Positions 17,048 to 25,743 of a stretch of 64,000 bases of DNA are shown here, in pieces. Origin of the DNA: Methanosuratincola petrocarbonis (GTDB lineage Archaea > Thermoproteota > Methanomethylicia > Methanomethylicales > Methanomethylicaceae); assembly GCA_030522375.1 (NCBI GenBank), contig CP130488.1, positions 434,001 through 498,000 on the forward strand, read 5' to 3'. The number at the start of each line of letters is the position of its first letter. Position 1 is the first letter of the stretch. A model generated the notes under the pieces. It had not been told where the DNA came from. It did not search any database and saw only the letters and a program-made list of their open reading frames with translations. Position numbers and translations under genes: made by a program.

Positions 17048-18400
17048 TTAAACATTGACGCGTCTTGCAGCCTCGACTGCCCTTTCAACAAGCTCTGGGG
17101 CTTTCCCTGTGTAGTTCTCCGGCTTGAGAATTTCTTCGAGCTCTTCTGCCGTGAGCAAGCCCGTTACCTCATTCATCTCTGCCAGCACATCCTTCAGCCC
17201 CCTACCCTCGTTGAACGCCCTGACCGATGCCTTTCTGAGGACCTCGTGTGCCGCCTGTCTTCCCATGCCTTTCCTCGCGAGCGCCATCATCACAGCTTCA
17301 CTCAGTATTGCCCCCTTGGTCAGGCCCAAGTTTCTCCTCATGTTCTCTGGGAACACACGCAGGTTCTTCAGCACCCTCTCCATTGTGGTCAGCATCTCGT
17401 CAAGGACTATGAACGATAACGGGATTATGAAGCGCTCGCTGCTCGAATCGGTGAGATCCCTCTCGTGCCAAAGGGGGATGTTCTCTAGCGCTGGCACAAC
17501 GAGCCCCCTCATGACCTTGGCGAGTCCGGACACCTTCTCGCAGTCCACTGGGTTCTGCTTGTGGGGCATCGTGCTGCTCCCAACTTGGGCGCTTGCTTCG
17601 AACCCCTCCGCGACCTCGAGAATCTCTGTCCTCTGCAGGTTCCTGATCTCTGTCGCGATCCTGTCCAGGCTCGAAGCCGTGATCGCACTCCAGCAGACAA
17701 ACTCTGCAATCCTGTCCCTACAGACGACCTGGGTGGATATCTCCGCCGGTTCCAATCCAAGCCTTTCCATCACCTTCCTCTCCACATCGAAAGCCCTCTC
17801 GCCTTGGCTGGCCATCGTCCCGACAGCCCCGCTCATCTTACCGACTATAAGCCTCTTCTCCAACTCCTTCAGCCGCTGGAGGTTCCTCGCCGCCTCCGCT
17901 GCATATGCTGCCATCTTGAAGCCCAGCGTGACCGGGACAGCATGCTGTCCATGCGTCCTCCCCACCATCACAAGGTTCTTGTGATCGAGAGCGAGTGTAC
18001 AGAGCGCGTCCCTCACGCGCCCTAGCTTCGTTTTTAATATCTTCGAAGCGTCGCGCATTATCAGTGCCCAGCTCGTGTCCACAACATCGTAACTGGTGGC
18101 CCCCCAGTGGACATACTTACCGTCCTCTCCGCACTCTTCGGCGAGCACCTCCACCATCGCCATCAGATCGTGCCTAGTCTTTGCCTCCTTTATTTTTACC
18201 TTCTCTGGGGTGACTATCCCCACATTTGCGAGTTTGCTGATCCTCTTAGCGCTCTCCATTGGGATCTCCCCCAGCTCGGCCAAGGCGAGTGCGAGTGCAG
18301 CTTCGACGTCGAGGTATCTCTGGAGCCTAGACCTCTCATCAAAAAGTGCTTTCATCTCATTGCTTCCATACCTTCCTGTGTCAATGGGGCAGATCGGCAT
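17048..18400 (-). CDS. purB: Adenylosuccinate lyase
   Basis: A 450-residue member of the fumarase/aspartase superfamily. The signature GSSTMPHKQNPVDCEK and the segments MVGRTHGQHAVPVTLG and VHWGATSYDVVDTS are all present, giving the catalytic His and Ser residues. It splits SAICAR to AICAR and adenylosuccinate to AMP. It is separated from the main purine operon at 49-59 kb and from purM at 36 kb, so the pathway is scattered over several loci. Confidence 0.96.
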   Translation of the reverse strand: MPICPIDTGRYGSNEMKALFDERSRLQRYLDVEAALALALAELGEIPMESAKRISKLANVGIVTPEKVKIKEAKTRHDLMAMVEVLAEECGEDGKYVHWGATSYDVVDTSWALIMRDASKILKTKLGRVRDALCTLALDHKNLVMVGRTHGQHAVPVTLGFKMAAYAAEAARNLQRLKELEKRLIVGKMSGAVGTMASQGERAFDVERKVMERLGLEPAEISTQVVCRDRIAEFVCWSAITASSLDRIATEIRNLQRTEILEVAEGFEASAQVGSSTMPHKQNPVDCEKVSGLAKVMRGLVVPALENIPLWHERDLTDSSSERFIIPLSFIVLDEMLTTMERVLKNLRVFPENMRRNLGLTKGAILSEAVMMALARKGMGRQAAHEVLRKASVRAFNEGRGLKDVLAEMNEVTGLLTAEELEEILKPENYTGKAPELVERAVEAARRVNV

Positions 18401-18479
18401 CTCAATCCCAGTATGGATATGGATTGAGGTTAATAAAATGGATTGTTGTTAAAACATAAAAAAGGAAGGAATATTGGTC

Positions 18480-19040
18480 TTAGATCAGTGCTGGCCACAG
18501 GAACCAAGATGCGTACCCTGCGAGCTGTGGAATCGCTGCGAAGACTAGCCCTAGTATCGATAGCGCTGCAAATATCAGGCATATCAGCTGGAGCGTGCCG
18601 AGCACCTTCGCATTGGCCTTCTCCCAAGCGGCCGGGATCAGTGCAAGGAAGATCAGGAATAGCATCAGAATCACGAGGAATAGCGTGGAACTGACCGTTG
18701 CATATGCGAACATTAGCGGCAGCGAGAATATCGCGTAGGCTATTGCCATGGGGCCAAGAACCCTTCCGTCCCCTCCCCAGTAGACCATTGTGCCTAGCGC
18801 CATCCAGAATAGCCCGTATCCACCGAACGTCGCAGCATCTAGGAAGTCAAGGTGCATCGCGAAATATCCGCTCGCAATCAGCTCTGCTATCCCTGATACC
18901 CAAATGAACCAGGCTGCTTGTCCGTTGCCGAGCAGATATCCTTCCTTTGTTTTTATTATGTTGAAGTTGCAGAAGATGAGTATTGCAAGCCCTGTGCATA
19001 GCCCTAAGAGTCCCATAGCAGCATATATCACAAAAGACAT
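18480..19040 (-). CDS. AceTr (GPR1/FUN34/YaaH)-like membrane protein
   Basis: A 186-residue protein with about six membrane helices. The segment GIAELIASGYF followed by AATFGGYGLFWMALG resembles the conserved AQLLAG...FxxYGxFW region of the acetate/succinate channel family, but the usual NPAPLGL start is absent, so the match is distant. It sits beside mtaA, and its upstream region carries the TGTACACTTT motif also found before the hydrogenase operon. A small-solute channel (acetate, or possibly methanol) is a hypothesis. The ribosome site GGGGATAAT precedes the ATG. Confidence 0.6.
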   Translation of the reverse strand: MSFVIYAAMGLLGLCTGLAILIFCNFNIIKTKEGYLLGNGQAAWFIWVSGIAELIASGYFAMHLDFLDAATFGGYGLFWMALGTMVYWGGDGRVLGPMAIAYAIFSLPLMFAYATVSSTLFLVILMLFLIFLALIPAAWEKANAKVLGTLQLICLIFAALSILGLVFAAIPQLAGYASWFLWPALI

Positions 19041-19096
19041 ATTATCCCCAAGATTAATATTTATGTAAATTATTTAAGATTTGTTTTTACAATAAT

Positions 19097-19120
19097 GTAC
19101 TTTGTAACTTAAAGTGTACA
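19097..19120 (-). promoter_or_regulatory. TGTACACTTT motif, copy E1, within an imperfect dyad
   Basis: On the minus strand TGTACACTTT is followed by AAGTTACAAAGTAC, giving a dyad with GTAC at both ends. It lies about 60-80 nt upstream of the AceTr-like gene start and upstream of an AT-rich TATA candidate. The same ten bases recur at 27297 and 27498. Confidence 0.45.
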
Positions 19121-19200
19121 AAATATCCTCAAAAAATATTGAAAGGGTTATAACGCTCTTGCATTTGGAAGACGTACGAAGTAGGTAAAAATATAAAAAA

Positions 19201-20322
19201 TTATTTTTGGAATTCGTCCCTTGCCTCGACTAGTGCCTTGATGTTTGCCAGCGGGCTGCCAGGAGCAATACCGCATGCGGGCGCTAGCAAGTCAGTCCCT
19301 GCCCTAAGCGCACTGAGTGCCTCTGCCTTGACCTCCTCTGGCTTGCCTGTGAAAAGCGTCTTAGCGGTCGAGACGTTTCCAGCGATCTTCACTGCTTTAG
19401 CTGGCTCGCCTGCACCAAGTCTGGGCCCTCCGAAGCCTCCTCCGAAGCCTCCTCCGAAGCCTCCTCCGAAGCCTCCTCCCGTCCTGAAACCGCCTGCAGG
19501 TTTAGTGCCAGCTCCTCCTTTTATAACGTCCTTTGCTTTCGCGATGTCGACTTTGTCCTCGATGCTGATGGCGTCGAAGCCGCACTCGGCCATGTCGCCA
19601 ACTATCGGGAGGGAAGCACCACAGATGTGCAGTACCTTCTTGGTCTTGATGTTTCTAGCAAGGTACTGGAGCCTTGATTTTATCGTGGACCTGAATGAGA
19701 GCGGATCAATGAGCTCTGGCGCAGCCGAAGGCTCGTTGACGGTGATGACGTCTGCCCCTGCTTCTGCGATCTTCTCGACATAGGCTATGCTCGCGTCCGT
19801 TACCTTGTCTAGGAGGCTCTCGACCTCTGTCGGCTTGGTCCTCATCATCTTGACAAGCCTCTCTGTTTCGACCAAGTGTCCGCTTAGCGTGAAAGGACCC
19901 GTGATCCCGACAATGAGCGGGGCGTCTATGTTTTCCTTCTTAAGGATCCTGATCGCCTCGAGTACGACCGGTATCCTTCCCTTGTCCAAGAATCCCATGT
20001 CGATCTCGGCAAGCGATGGCGATTCGAATGCAGGCGCTCTTATTGAGGGCTGCCTGTTTACGGTCCCCATATCAACCTTGCATCCGATCGCTTCTGCCTC
20101 AACCGTCAAGCAGAAGGGGATTCTCACTGCCTCAAGACCGACTAGCCTATTGAGCGAAGCTCCAAGCACTGCCATCTTGTTCGGATCGCTGTGTGCCTCA
20201 GGCCAAGGCGCCCCGACTTTCTGCATTGCCTCCACAATGCCAACCTGGGTGAAGCAAGTAACCGGAATCTTGTCGACAGGCTGGTCAGAAAGCACATTCA
20301 AAACCCTTTCTCTTGCACTCAT
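19201..20322 (-). CDS. mtaA: Methylcobamide:coenzyme M methyltransferase (MtaA type) with a glycine-rich insertion
   Basis: A URO-D-fold methyltransferase of about 373 residues that moves the methyl group from methyl-corrinoid to coenzyme M. Diagnostic segments are APWPEAHSDPNKMA, TVEAEAIGCKVDMGT, the zinc ligands His and Cys of VLHICG and Cys of APACGIAPGSPL, and GNVST. Start ATG 20322 is chosen by GGAGAG 7 nt upstream and by the family's MSARERVL-like beginning; an in-frame ATG at 20349 adds nine residues. An insertion of about 40 residues, rich in GGFG repeats, interrupts the barrel between AKDVI and VKIAGNVST. It is divergent from the CobW-type gene. Confidence 0.92.
   Translation of the reverse strand: MSARERVLNVLSDQPVDKIPVTCFTQVGIVEAMQKVGAPWPEAHSDPNKMAVLGASLNRLVGLEAVRIPFCLTVEAEAIGCKVDMGTVNRQPSIRAPAFESPSLAEIDMGFLDKGRIPVVLEAIRILKKENIDAPLIVGITGPFTLSGHLVETERLVKMMRTKPTEVESLLDKVTDASIAYVEKIAEAGADVITVNEPSAAPELIDPLSFRSTIKSRLQYLARNIKTKKVLHICGASLPIVGDMAECGFDAISIEDKVDIAKAKDVIKGGAGTKPAGGFRTGGGFGGGFGGGFGGGFGGPRLGAGEPAKAVKIAGNVSTAKTLFTGKPEEVKAEALSALRAGTDLLAPACGIAPGSPLANIKALVEARDEFQK
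19430..19477 (-). repeat. Four tandem copies of a 12-bp unit inside mtaA
   Basis: The plus strand repeats CCGAAGCCTCCT four times without a mismatch and encodes GGFG repeats on the minus strand. The unit length is a multiple of three, so copy-number change keeps the reading frame. Confidence 0.9.
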
Positions 20323-20422
20323 CTTTATCTCTCCTGTAGTATTATCCATTATCCGCTAAGTGGATAAAAAGTTTTGGAATTGTTTATAACGTCCTAGTCC
20401 AATATAAAAACGGTGAAACATA

Positions 20423-21469
20423 ATGGTTCTCTTGGCTCAGATCTCGGGCTTCCTAGGGAGCGGCAAGACCAGCTCGATAATTAGGATGGCAACCGAGGCG
20501 CAAAAGAAAGGTCTGAAGACTGCAGTGATTGTGAACGAAATTGGGGATGTTGATGTCGATGGGGAGTTTGTGAAGAGCTCTGGGCTCAAGGCCAAGAGGA
20601 TCTTGGGCGGGTGCATCTGCTGCAGCCTCGGCGCAGACTTGGTATCCACGATAAAGATTGTCGTCGAGGAGTTCAACCCGGATGTGATCTTTGTCGAGCC
20701 AACAGGGGTTGCCCTCCCCTCGCAGGTGAAAAGGTTCTTTGTGCAGGCGTCCTACCTTGTCCCGGGCCTAGAATTCTCCCCGACCGTCGCGTTGGTTGAC
20801 GGCGTTAGGTTCCGTTCCCTTCTCGCTGAGTTCAAGGATTTCCTGACTAAGCAGGCCCGTGATGCAGAGATCTTGGCGCTGACAAAGATCGACAGGATCG
20901 ACAAGAAATTCGACCTCCCCCTGATAATCTCTGCACTCAGCGAGATGAGGCCCGGGACCAGAGTAATCGGCGTTTCGTCGGTTACGGGCGAGGGTGTGCC
21001 TGAGCTTCTGGGTGCCATACTCGGGGGGCGGATCGCATTGGAGTCTGAGGCGAATTCCGCCCAAGACGATTCGGTGGCAGCATCTGGGGTCGGCAATGCT
21101 GACTTCTACGGGATCCTCAGATCCGGCAGGGATCTAGATGACAAAGCAATCCGAGCCTTCGTGTCAGAGGTGATCGAGGCAATGGGGAGGAAATGCGTCG
21201 AAAAAACAGGGAGGATCCTCGGCCATATCAAGGCTTTCGGTGAATCGGAGGGTAAGGGCTTCAAGGCGAGCATGGTCGATCTGGCGACGGGCGTTGAATT
21301 CTCCGGCGACCTCCCGAAGTCCTGGAAGGAGCTCAAACTCTCTCTCTTCATGGCACTCGAGGGGTTCGGGTCGGAGGAGATGCGATCCTACCTAAAGGAA
21401 ACGATCAGGGAAATGTGCAAAAAATATGGGCTGTCGGTTGAGGATCTCCACCACCAACACCACGACTAG
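20423..21469 (+). CDS. CobW-type (G3E) GTPase, metallochaperone-like
   Basis: A 348-residue G3E GTPase. The P-loop is GFLGSGKTS at residues 9-17, the metal-binding CxCC is in GGCICCS at 63-69, and TKID gives base specificity. The C-terminus ends in a histidine-rich HHQHHD. The family delivers metals or supports cobalamin enzymes, and its position beside mtaA suggests help in cobalt or zinc loading of the methanol methyltransferases. A TTTATAAC box near 20390 directs it; the ATG is about 30 nt downstream. Metal identity is unknown. Confidence 0.88.
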   Translation: MVLLAQISGFLGSGKTSSIIRMATEAQKKGLKTAVIVNEIGDVDVDGEFVKSSGLKAKRILGGCICCSLGADLVSTIKIVVEEFNPDVIFVEPTGVALPSQVKRFFVQASYLVPGLEFSPTVALVDGVRFRSLLAEFKDFLTKQARDAEILALTKIDRIDKKFDLPLIISALSEMRPGTRVIGVSSVTGEGVPELLGAILGGRIALESEANSAQDDSVAASGVGNADFYGILRSGRDLDDKAIRAFVSEVIEAMGRKCVEKTGRILGHIKAFGESEGKGFKASMVDLATGVEFSGDLPKSWKELKLSLFMALEGFGSEEMRSYLKETIREMCKKYGLSVEDLHHQHHD

Positions 21470-22488
21470 CCCTTGTTCAGGAATGGCTCGAGTGTTGAGA
21501 GCTTCTCCACATTGTGGGAAGTCAAGATGAATGGCTCCCCTCCATCTGTGCTGATTATTAAATTCTTGGGCGTGCCGGATGCCAGCCTGCCTGCTAGATC
21601 CCTGATCCTGCTCCCCTCCTCCTGGTCGGCAGGAACTTTGAAGTTCCCCATCACGGCTGCCTGGTTTGCCAAGGTCTCCGAGACCCTCAACAGGTCCGAA
21701 TCTCTCGAGATGTGGACAATGTAACTCTTGGGTGGCAGCTGTGTCAGGAATTTCAGGTTCTTGGCGTTCTCTTCGAATTGGATGATCGGCATGACGCCTT
21801 CTTTGATCATCCCTTCGAGCATAGTCTTGGTGGTGGGCCAAACGATTTTGTCGAAGTAGTAGTCCCCCACGATAGCCGGGGTTGCATTCGTGAACGAGAC
21901 CCAAACTCTGGGGACTTTGCACGACTTTGCAAATTCAGCCAGGAACTTTGGGTACATCTTGGCTATTATCATCGCTGTGTTGTAGATTTTCTGCTGATCT
22001 TTTGCCATGTCCCTCATGGTCTCGTTGAAGCCCCTGTAGTACGATATGTAGCCTATAGGAGTTATGCCCATCGCGCCGCAGTAGCTTGCAACCCCCCAGC
22101 CCCCTGTCTCTTCAACGAAACTGCTCACCAAGCCGGGTGTCTCAGCGAGCCTTTTCTCCAAATCGACTATGAGGTCATTCTCCTTGTGGATCTTAAACGC
22201 ATATTCAACAGGTCCAAAGTCGCACAGGTCGTCGTAGCCATCGATGTCCTTTATTATCTGGACTGGTTCTCCAAGCGAAGGCTTCGACGGGAGGTAGACC
22301 CATCCCGAGTCAAAGACAGCTGGATGTAGCAAGAATCCATCGAATTTCTTCAAAACAGACTCGCTGTTCTTTACGACCTCTGAGAATTTTTCCCTCTTGG
22401 AAGTGATTACCGGAGCGACCGGCGTCCTTCCAGTGTTTTCAAGCCTTATTGTCTCCTCTATTATCCCCATCCCAAGTTCACAAATCAT
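21466..22488 (-). CDS. URO-D-fold protein lacking the methyltransferase metal-binding cysteines
   Basis: A 340-residue protein related to MtaA/URO-D proteins by its barrel segments (MGITPIGYISYYRGF, VMPIIQFEENAKN, YIVHISRDSDLL, AVMGNF). Where active methyl-CoM enzymes have HxC, this has HIS, and the C-terminal cysteine loop is replaced by ISTDGGEPFIL. If the alignment is right, it cannot bind zinc the usual way, so a different thiol-activation or a binding role is likely. It overlaps its upstream partner by 4 nt and converges on the CobW-type gene. Its substrate is unknown. Confidence 0.7.
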   Translation of the reverse strand: MICELGMGIIEETIRLENTGRTPVAPVITSKREKFSEVVKNSESVLKKFDGFLLHPAVFDSGWVYLPSKPSLGEPVQIIKDIDGYDDLCDFGPVEYAFKIHKENDLIVDLEKRLAETPGLVSSFVEETGGWGVASYCGAMGITPIGYISYYRGFNETMRDMAKDQQKIYNTAMIIAKMYPKFLAEFAKSCKVPRVWVSFTNATPAIVGDYYFDKIVWPTTKTMLEGMIKEGVMPIIQFEENAKNLKFLTQLPPKSYIVHISRDSDLLRVSETLANQAAVMGNFKVPADQEEGSRIRDLAGRLASGTPKNLIISTDGGEPFILTSHNVEKLSTLEPFLNKG

Positions 22489-23081
22489 AATTTATCGATG
22501 TTGAACCCTATAAGGACTACCCCGAGGTTCTTGTTCGATACATCTATCCCCTTCCCTCTCAGCCAGTCCTTGAGGAGTACGTCCGTGTAGGTTGAGGGCA
22601 TGCCCAGGACAAGCCCGTGAATCCCTTCAGGCGCTTCCACTCCTACGCTCATTGGGGGTATGAAGACCTTTATCTCTCCTGACATCGCCTTCCTCACGCT
22701 GTTGGGAGGGAGCTTGTCCTTAAATATCACGAAGCTGTCCCCCAGCAGCATCGCGTTCTCGTCCTTCTTGTATGTTTCCAGGAGTGACTTGTCCCTTATC
22801 TCCACGCCCACGGTGTCGCCGAGATAAATCAGCTCCACGGGCTCGGGAGGGTATGTGTAGTTCTCATCAGTAAGGGCTGCGAGCAAATAGTCCCTTTTCA
22901 ATGCCTCCCTGACCCCTGCATTGTATTTCAGGAAAAACCCGCCCGTGTTGTTCTCCTCGCACAGCTCCGAAGATAGGATCTCATTCTTCAGCTCTGTTGG
23001 AAGCAGGACAGCATCAACAATCCCTTTAACATTGATCAGCCTTTCCATGAGGCTGCCGACGATATATTCAAAAGACGACAT
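22485..23081 (-). CDS. Protein of unknown function, partner of the URO-D-fold protein
   Basis: A 198-residue soluble protein with no membrane span and a single cysteine. It has mixed alpha/beta segments (NVKGIVDAVLLPTELKNEIL, PVELIYLGDTVGVEI, IKVFIPPMSVGVEAPEGIHG) and ends in a strand, LGVVLIGFNIDKL. I do not recognise the family. It is translationally coupled (4-nt overlap) to the cysteine-less URO-D-fold protein and divergent from ramA, so it probably works with corrinoid methyl transfer. The 72-nt gap to ramA contains both promoters. Confidence 0.65.
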   Translation of the reverse strand: MSSFEYIVGSLMERLINVKGIVDAVLLPTELKNEILSSELCEENNTGGFFLKYNAGVREALKRDYLLAALTDENYTYPPEPVELIYLGDTVGVEIRDKSLLETYKKDENAMLLGDSFVIFKDKLPPNSVRKAMSGEIKVFIPPMSVGVEAPEGIHGLVLGMPSTYTDVLLKDWLRGKGIDVSNKNLGVVLIGFNIDKL

Positions 23082-23153
23082 ATTTTTTACAGGTTAAAAT
23101 AGTCTAACATACATTTATATCTATTCATAGAAATAATTACTATATAAATTGAC

Positions 23154-24800
23154 ATGGAGGATGGGTTTTTGTACGGGCTGGCGATAGATATCGGGACGAG
23201 CGGTATACGGATCCAGGCGCTTGACTTGAATACTTCTGAGGTGGTTGCGACCGCTATAACCCTGAGGCACCCCTTGCCTGGGGCGAATGTGATCGATCAC
23301 CTTCATTTTGCGGTCGAGGTCGGCGAGGATGTGGCGCATAAGCTCATAATCGACACGATTAACTCGCTTCTCAGGCTTCTCGAAATCGATCTCTCCAAAG
23401 TGGAGAGGGTGGCAGTGGACGGCAACCCGACCCAGCTTTCACTCTTCCAGAACATCGAGGTTCGCGATCTGGCCTACTGGGGTGAGCATGCCATGCACGA
23501 TTACAACATAAAGCCGCCCGAAAGGAATGCCTGCGTGATCAAAGCCGGATCGGTGGGGCTAGACCTGAACCCGGAGGCTGATGTTTACGTGCCTCCAGGT
23601 GTGAAGCACGAGATCGGCGCTGACGCACTCGCCATGCTCGTCAAATCCGGGGTCCTGGAGAAGCGGGGGATATCGCTTGTGACCGACTTCGGGACTAACG
23701 CGGAGATAGCGCTCGTGATAGATGGCGAGGTTTTCACCTGCTCTGCCGCAGCCGGCCCTGCTATCGAGGGCCAGCGGATCGAGAAAGGAATGCTCGCCTC
23801 GCCGGGGGCAATCTGTGATGTTAACCCCGAATCCAATGGCTGGAGGATGACGATTCTCAATGAGCAATTGCTGGCAGAGAAAGGCGATGTAGTCCTTCCC
23901 CACTCAGGAGAGGTGGTGGATAAAGGACCGATGAGTGGCAAGGCTCTGGGGGTCACGGGGACAGGGGTCATCGCAGTGCTCGCGCTAGGGATATCTTCGG
24001 GGCTCATTAAGCTCCCCAACATCGCGACCCAGGACAGGAAGCTCTACCTCCAGGACGGGGTGTACTTCACGCGGCGCGACTTGGTCGAGGCAGGGAAGGC
24101 GATCGGGGCTTTCCGCGCTGGCCACATTTCGCTTTGCGAGGAGGCAGGAATCACGATGCATGACATAGACACTTCATACATGGCTGGCGCCTCCGGGTTC
24201 TATGTTGATGCTAACAAGTCGATGGAAGTCGGTCAGATCCCTGCATGTTCAAGGAAAGTATACCAGATAGGGAATACATCGCTCGGCATGGCGAAGGACA
24301 TCGTGCTGAAGCCTGAGATGATCGATACGCTCCAAAGCATGGCCGACAGCATAAGGGGGAGACACATAATGCTAGCAACCTCGAAGGTCTTTGAGAAGGT
24401 TTACACCTTGGAGCTGTCGTACTGGGATGAGGGGATGCCGATCACAATCTACAACGAGTACCTCAGGAGATACGGCTATAACCCCTTGCCCAAGAGGACT
24501 CCAAACCCTGAGATAAAAAGGATCTACATGAGGGACATCCCTGAGCTCGGAAAGAAAGGGCTTAAAGTGCTGAGGGACATCGGAGTCACCTTGATCGGGG
24601 AATTCGACGGATGCACGGGTTGCGAAAGCTGCGTGAAGAGCTGCCCGGAGAGCGCAATAAGGATCGAACCTGCAGGCGACAGGTACAGGATAGTTATCAA
24701 ATCCGAACTGTGCGACGGGATGGCGTGCCTCCGATGCCAGCAGGCCTGCCCAGATCAGGTCTTCAAATACTCGAGCCTGCTCAAAGGCAAAAAGGAATAA
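23154..24800 (+). CDS. RamA-type reductive activator of corrinoid proteins
   Basis: A 548-residue protein with an ASKHA-fold DUF4445-type core (LAIDIGTSGIRIQALDL, LVTDFGTNAEIAL, GVTGTGVIAVLALG, TSYMAGASGFYVD) and a C-terminal pair of [4Fe-4S] sites (CTGCESCVKSCP and CDGMACLRCQQACP; the second has an unusual C-x4-C opening). RamA uses ATP to reduce inactive Co(II) corrinoid to Co(I). It has no N-terminal 2Fe-2S domain, matching the archaeal type. With mtaABC nearby, its client is most likely MtaC. A CATTTATATC element near 23110 is the likely TATA box. Confidence 0.9.
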   Translation: MEDGFLYGLAIDIGTSGIRIQALDLNTSEVVATAITLRHPLPGANVIDHLHFAVEVGEDVAHKLIIDTINSLLRLLEIDLSKVERVAVDGNPTQLSLFQNIEVRDLAYWGEHAMHDYNIKPPERNACVIKAGSVGLDLNPEADVYVPPGVKHEIGADALAMLVKSGVLEKRGISLVTDFGTNAEIALVIDGEVFTCSAAAGPAIEGQRIEKGMLASPGAICDVNPESNGWRMTILNEQLLAEKGDVVLPHSGEVVDKGPMSGKALGVTGTGVIAVLALGISSGLIKLPNIATQDRKLYLQDGVYFTRRDLVEAGKAIGAFRAGHISLCEEAGITMHDIDTSYMAGASGFYVDANKSMEVGQIPACSRKVYQIGNTSLGMAKDIVLKPEMIDTLQSMADSIRGRHIMLATSKVFEKVYTLELSYWDEGMPITIYNEYLRRYGYNPLPKRTPNPEIKRIYMRDIPELGKKGLKVLRDIGVTLIGEFDGCTGCESCVKSCPESAIRIEPAGDRYRIVIKSELCDGMACLRCQQACPDQVFKYSSLLKGKKE

Positions 24801-24803
24801 ATA

Positions 24804-24825
24804 TTTTTTTATTTAGTATTTTTTT
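24804..24825. terminator. T-rich spacer between convergent ramA and mtaC
   Basis: T-runs begin 3 nt after the ramA stop; A-rich stretches further on (24884-24895) give T-runs on the other strand after mtaC. The 104-nt gap is likely to terminate transcription from both sides. Confidence 0.5.
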
Positions 24826-24904
24826 AAAATGCTAGCAATGTTAAGCCAATTAATAATTAAGAATGTAAATATAAACATAAATAAAAAAAGAAAAGTGGAT
24901 GTTG

Positions 24905-25732
24905 TTACATCCTGTCTGCGTACTCCGCAACAAACTCCCCGACGATCTTCGGGTATTCCTTGCGGATGTCCTTCCAGCTCTTGCCCGCCAGCGCCGCCTC
25001 TGCGAGCTTCGGTGCGTGGAATGCCTTGACCCCATAGACTCCCATATCGTAGGACTCCACGAAGTCCCTCTTCACTGCACCGCCGCCGCAGCCGAACACC
25101 GGGACCGCAAGACCCTGTTCCTGGAGCGCCTTCGCTACCCTCGGGAAGGCGGTCATGGTAGTGGTCATCAGTGCGGTGCCGGTGAGCATCACTGGCTTGT
25201 GTTTCTTGACGGCCTCGATTACTTCGTTGTCTGGGACGTCCCTGCCAAGGTCCACTGCCTCGAACCCGTTCGCCTTAAGGAACATCACGACGAGGTTCTT
25301 GCCAATGTCGTGCGGGTCACCCTCGGCGACGAATGAGACGACGGTGCCCTTCTTCTCCCTGGCCCTTCCTAGCTTCTCCTCAGCCACAGCCATTGCGGCA
25401 GTCATGGCATCGGCAGAGAGCATTATGTCGGGCAGGAAGTAGGCTCCCTTCGCATATAGCGCGCTTACCGCGTCCATTCCCTTGGCGAGCCCCTTCTCGA
25501 TCACGTCGAGCGGGGAAGTCTTTTCGAGAGCTGTCTTTGCAGCCTGCACTGCTTTGTCCGCGTCTCCGAATATCACGGCCATTGCCAGCGTCCTGAACGG
25601 CTCGTCCTTTGGCAGTACCTTCTTGACGTCTGGGTCGTCTTCTGGCTTTATTGCCGGTCCTTCGATGATGACGTTGTATCTCTTGAACATCATATCGAAG
25701 TCAGCTTTCTTAGCCCAATCTGAAAATGCCAT
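24905..25732 (-). CDS. mtaC: Methanol corrinoid protein MtaC
   Basis: About 275 residues. An N-terminal helical cap (residues ~30-130) precedes a cobalamin-binding Rossmann domain with the cobalt-ligating motif in GDPHDIGKNLV, followed by LGRDVPDNEVIEAV and VFGCGGGAVKRDFVE. It carries the methyl group from MtaB to MtaA. The start ATG 25732 is 11 nt from the mtaB stop, with GAGGTG overlapping that stop, so the pair is translated as mtaB-mtaC. It is slightly longer at the N-terminus than the Methanosarcina protein. Confidence 0.95.
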   Translation of the reverse strand: MAFSDWAKKADFDMMFKRYNVIIEGPAIKPEDDPDVKKVLPKDEPFRTLAMAVIFGDADKAVQAAKTALEKTSPLDVIEKGLAKGMDAVSALYAKGAYFLPDIMLSADAMTAAMAVAEEKLGRAREKKGTVVSFVAEGDPHDIGKNLVVMFLKANGFEAVDLGRDVPDNEVIEAVKKHKPVMLTGTALMTTTMTAFPRVAKALQEQGLAVPVFGCGGGAVKRDFVESYDMGVYGVKAFHAPKLAEAALAGKSWKDIRKEYPKIVGEFVAEYADRM

Positions 25733-25743
25733 TTCGCAACACC

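Noticed and set aside
19430..19477. Short tandem repeats as a possible CRISPR array
   Set aside because: The unit is 12 bp with no spacers and lies in frame inside mtaA, so it is a coding repeat.
20341..20371. TTATCC-N7-GGATAA dyad upstream of mtaA as a full copy of the shared operator
   Set aside because: Only the half-site ATGGATAAT matches sites A-C; it was kept as a weak hint in the site C finding, not as a site.
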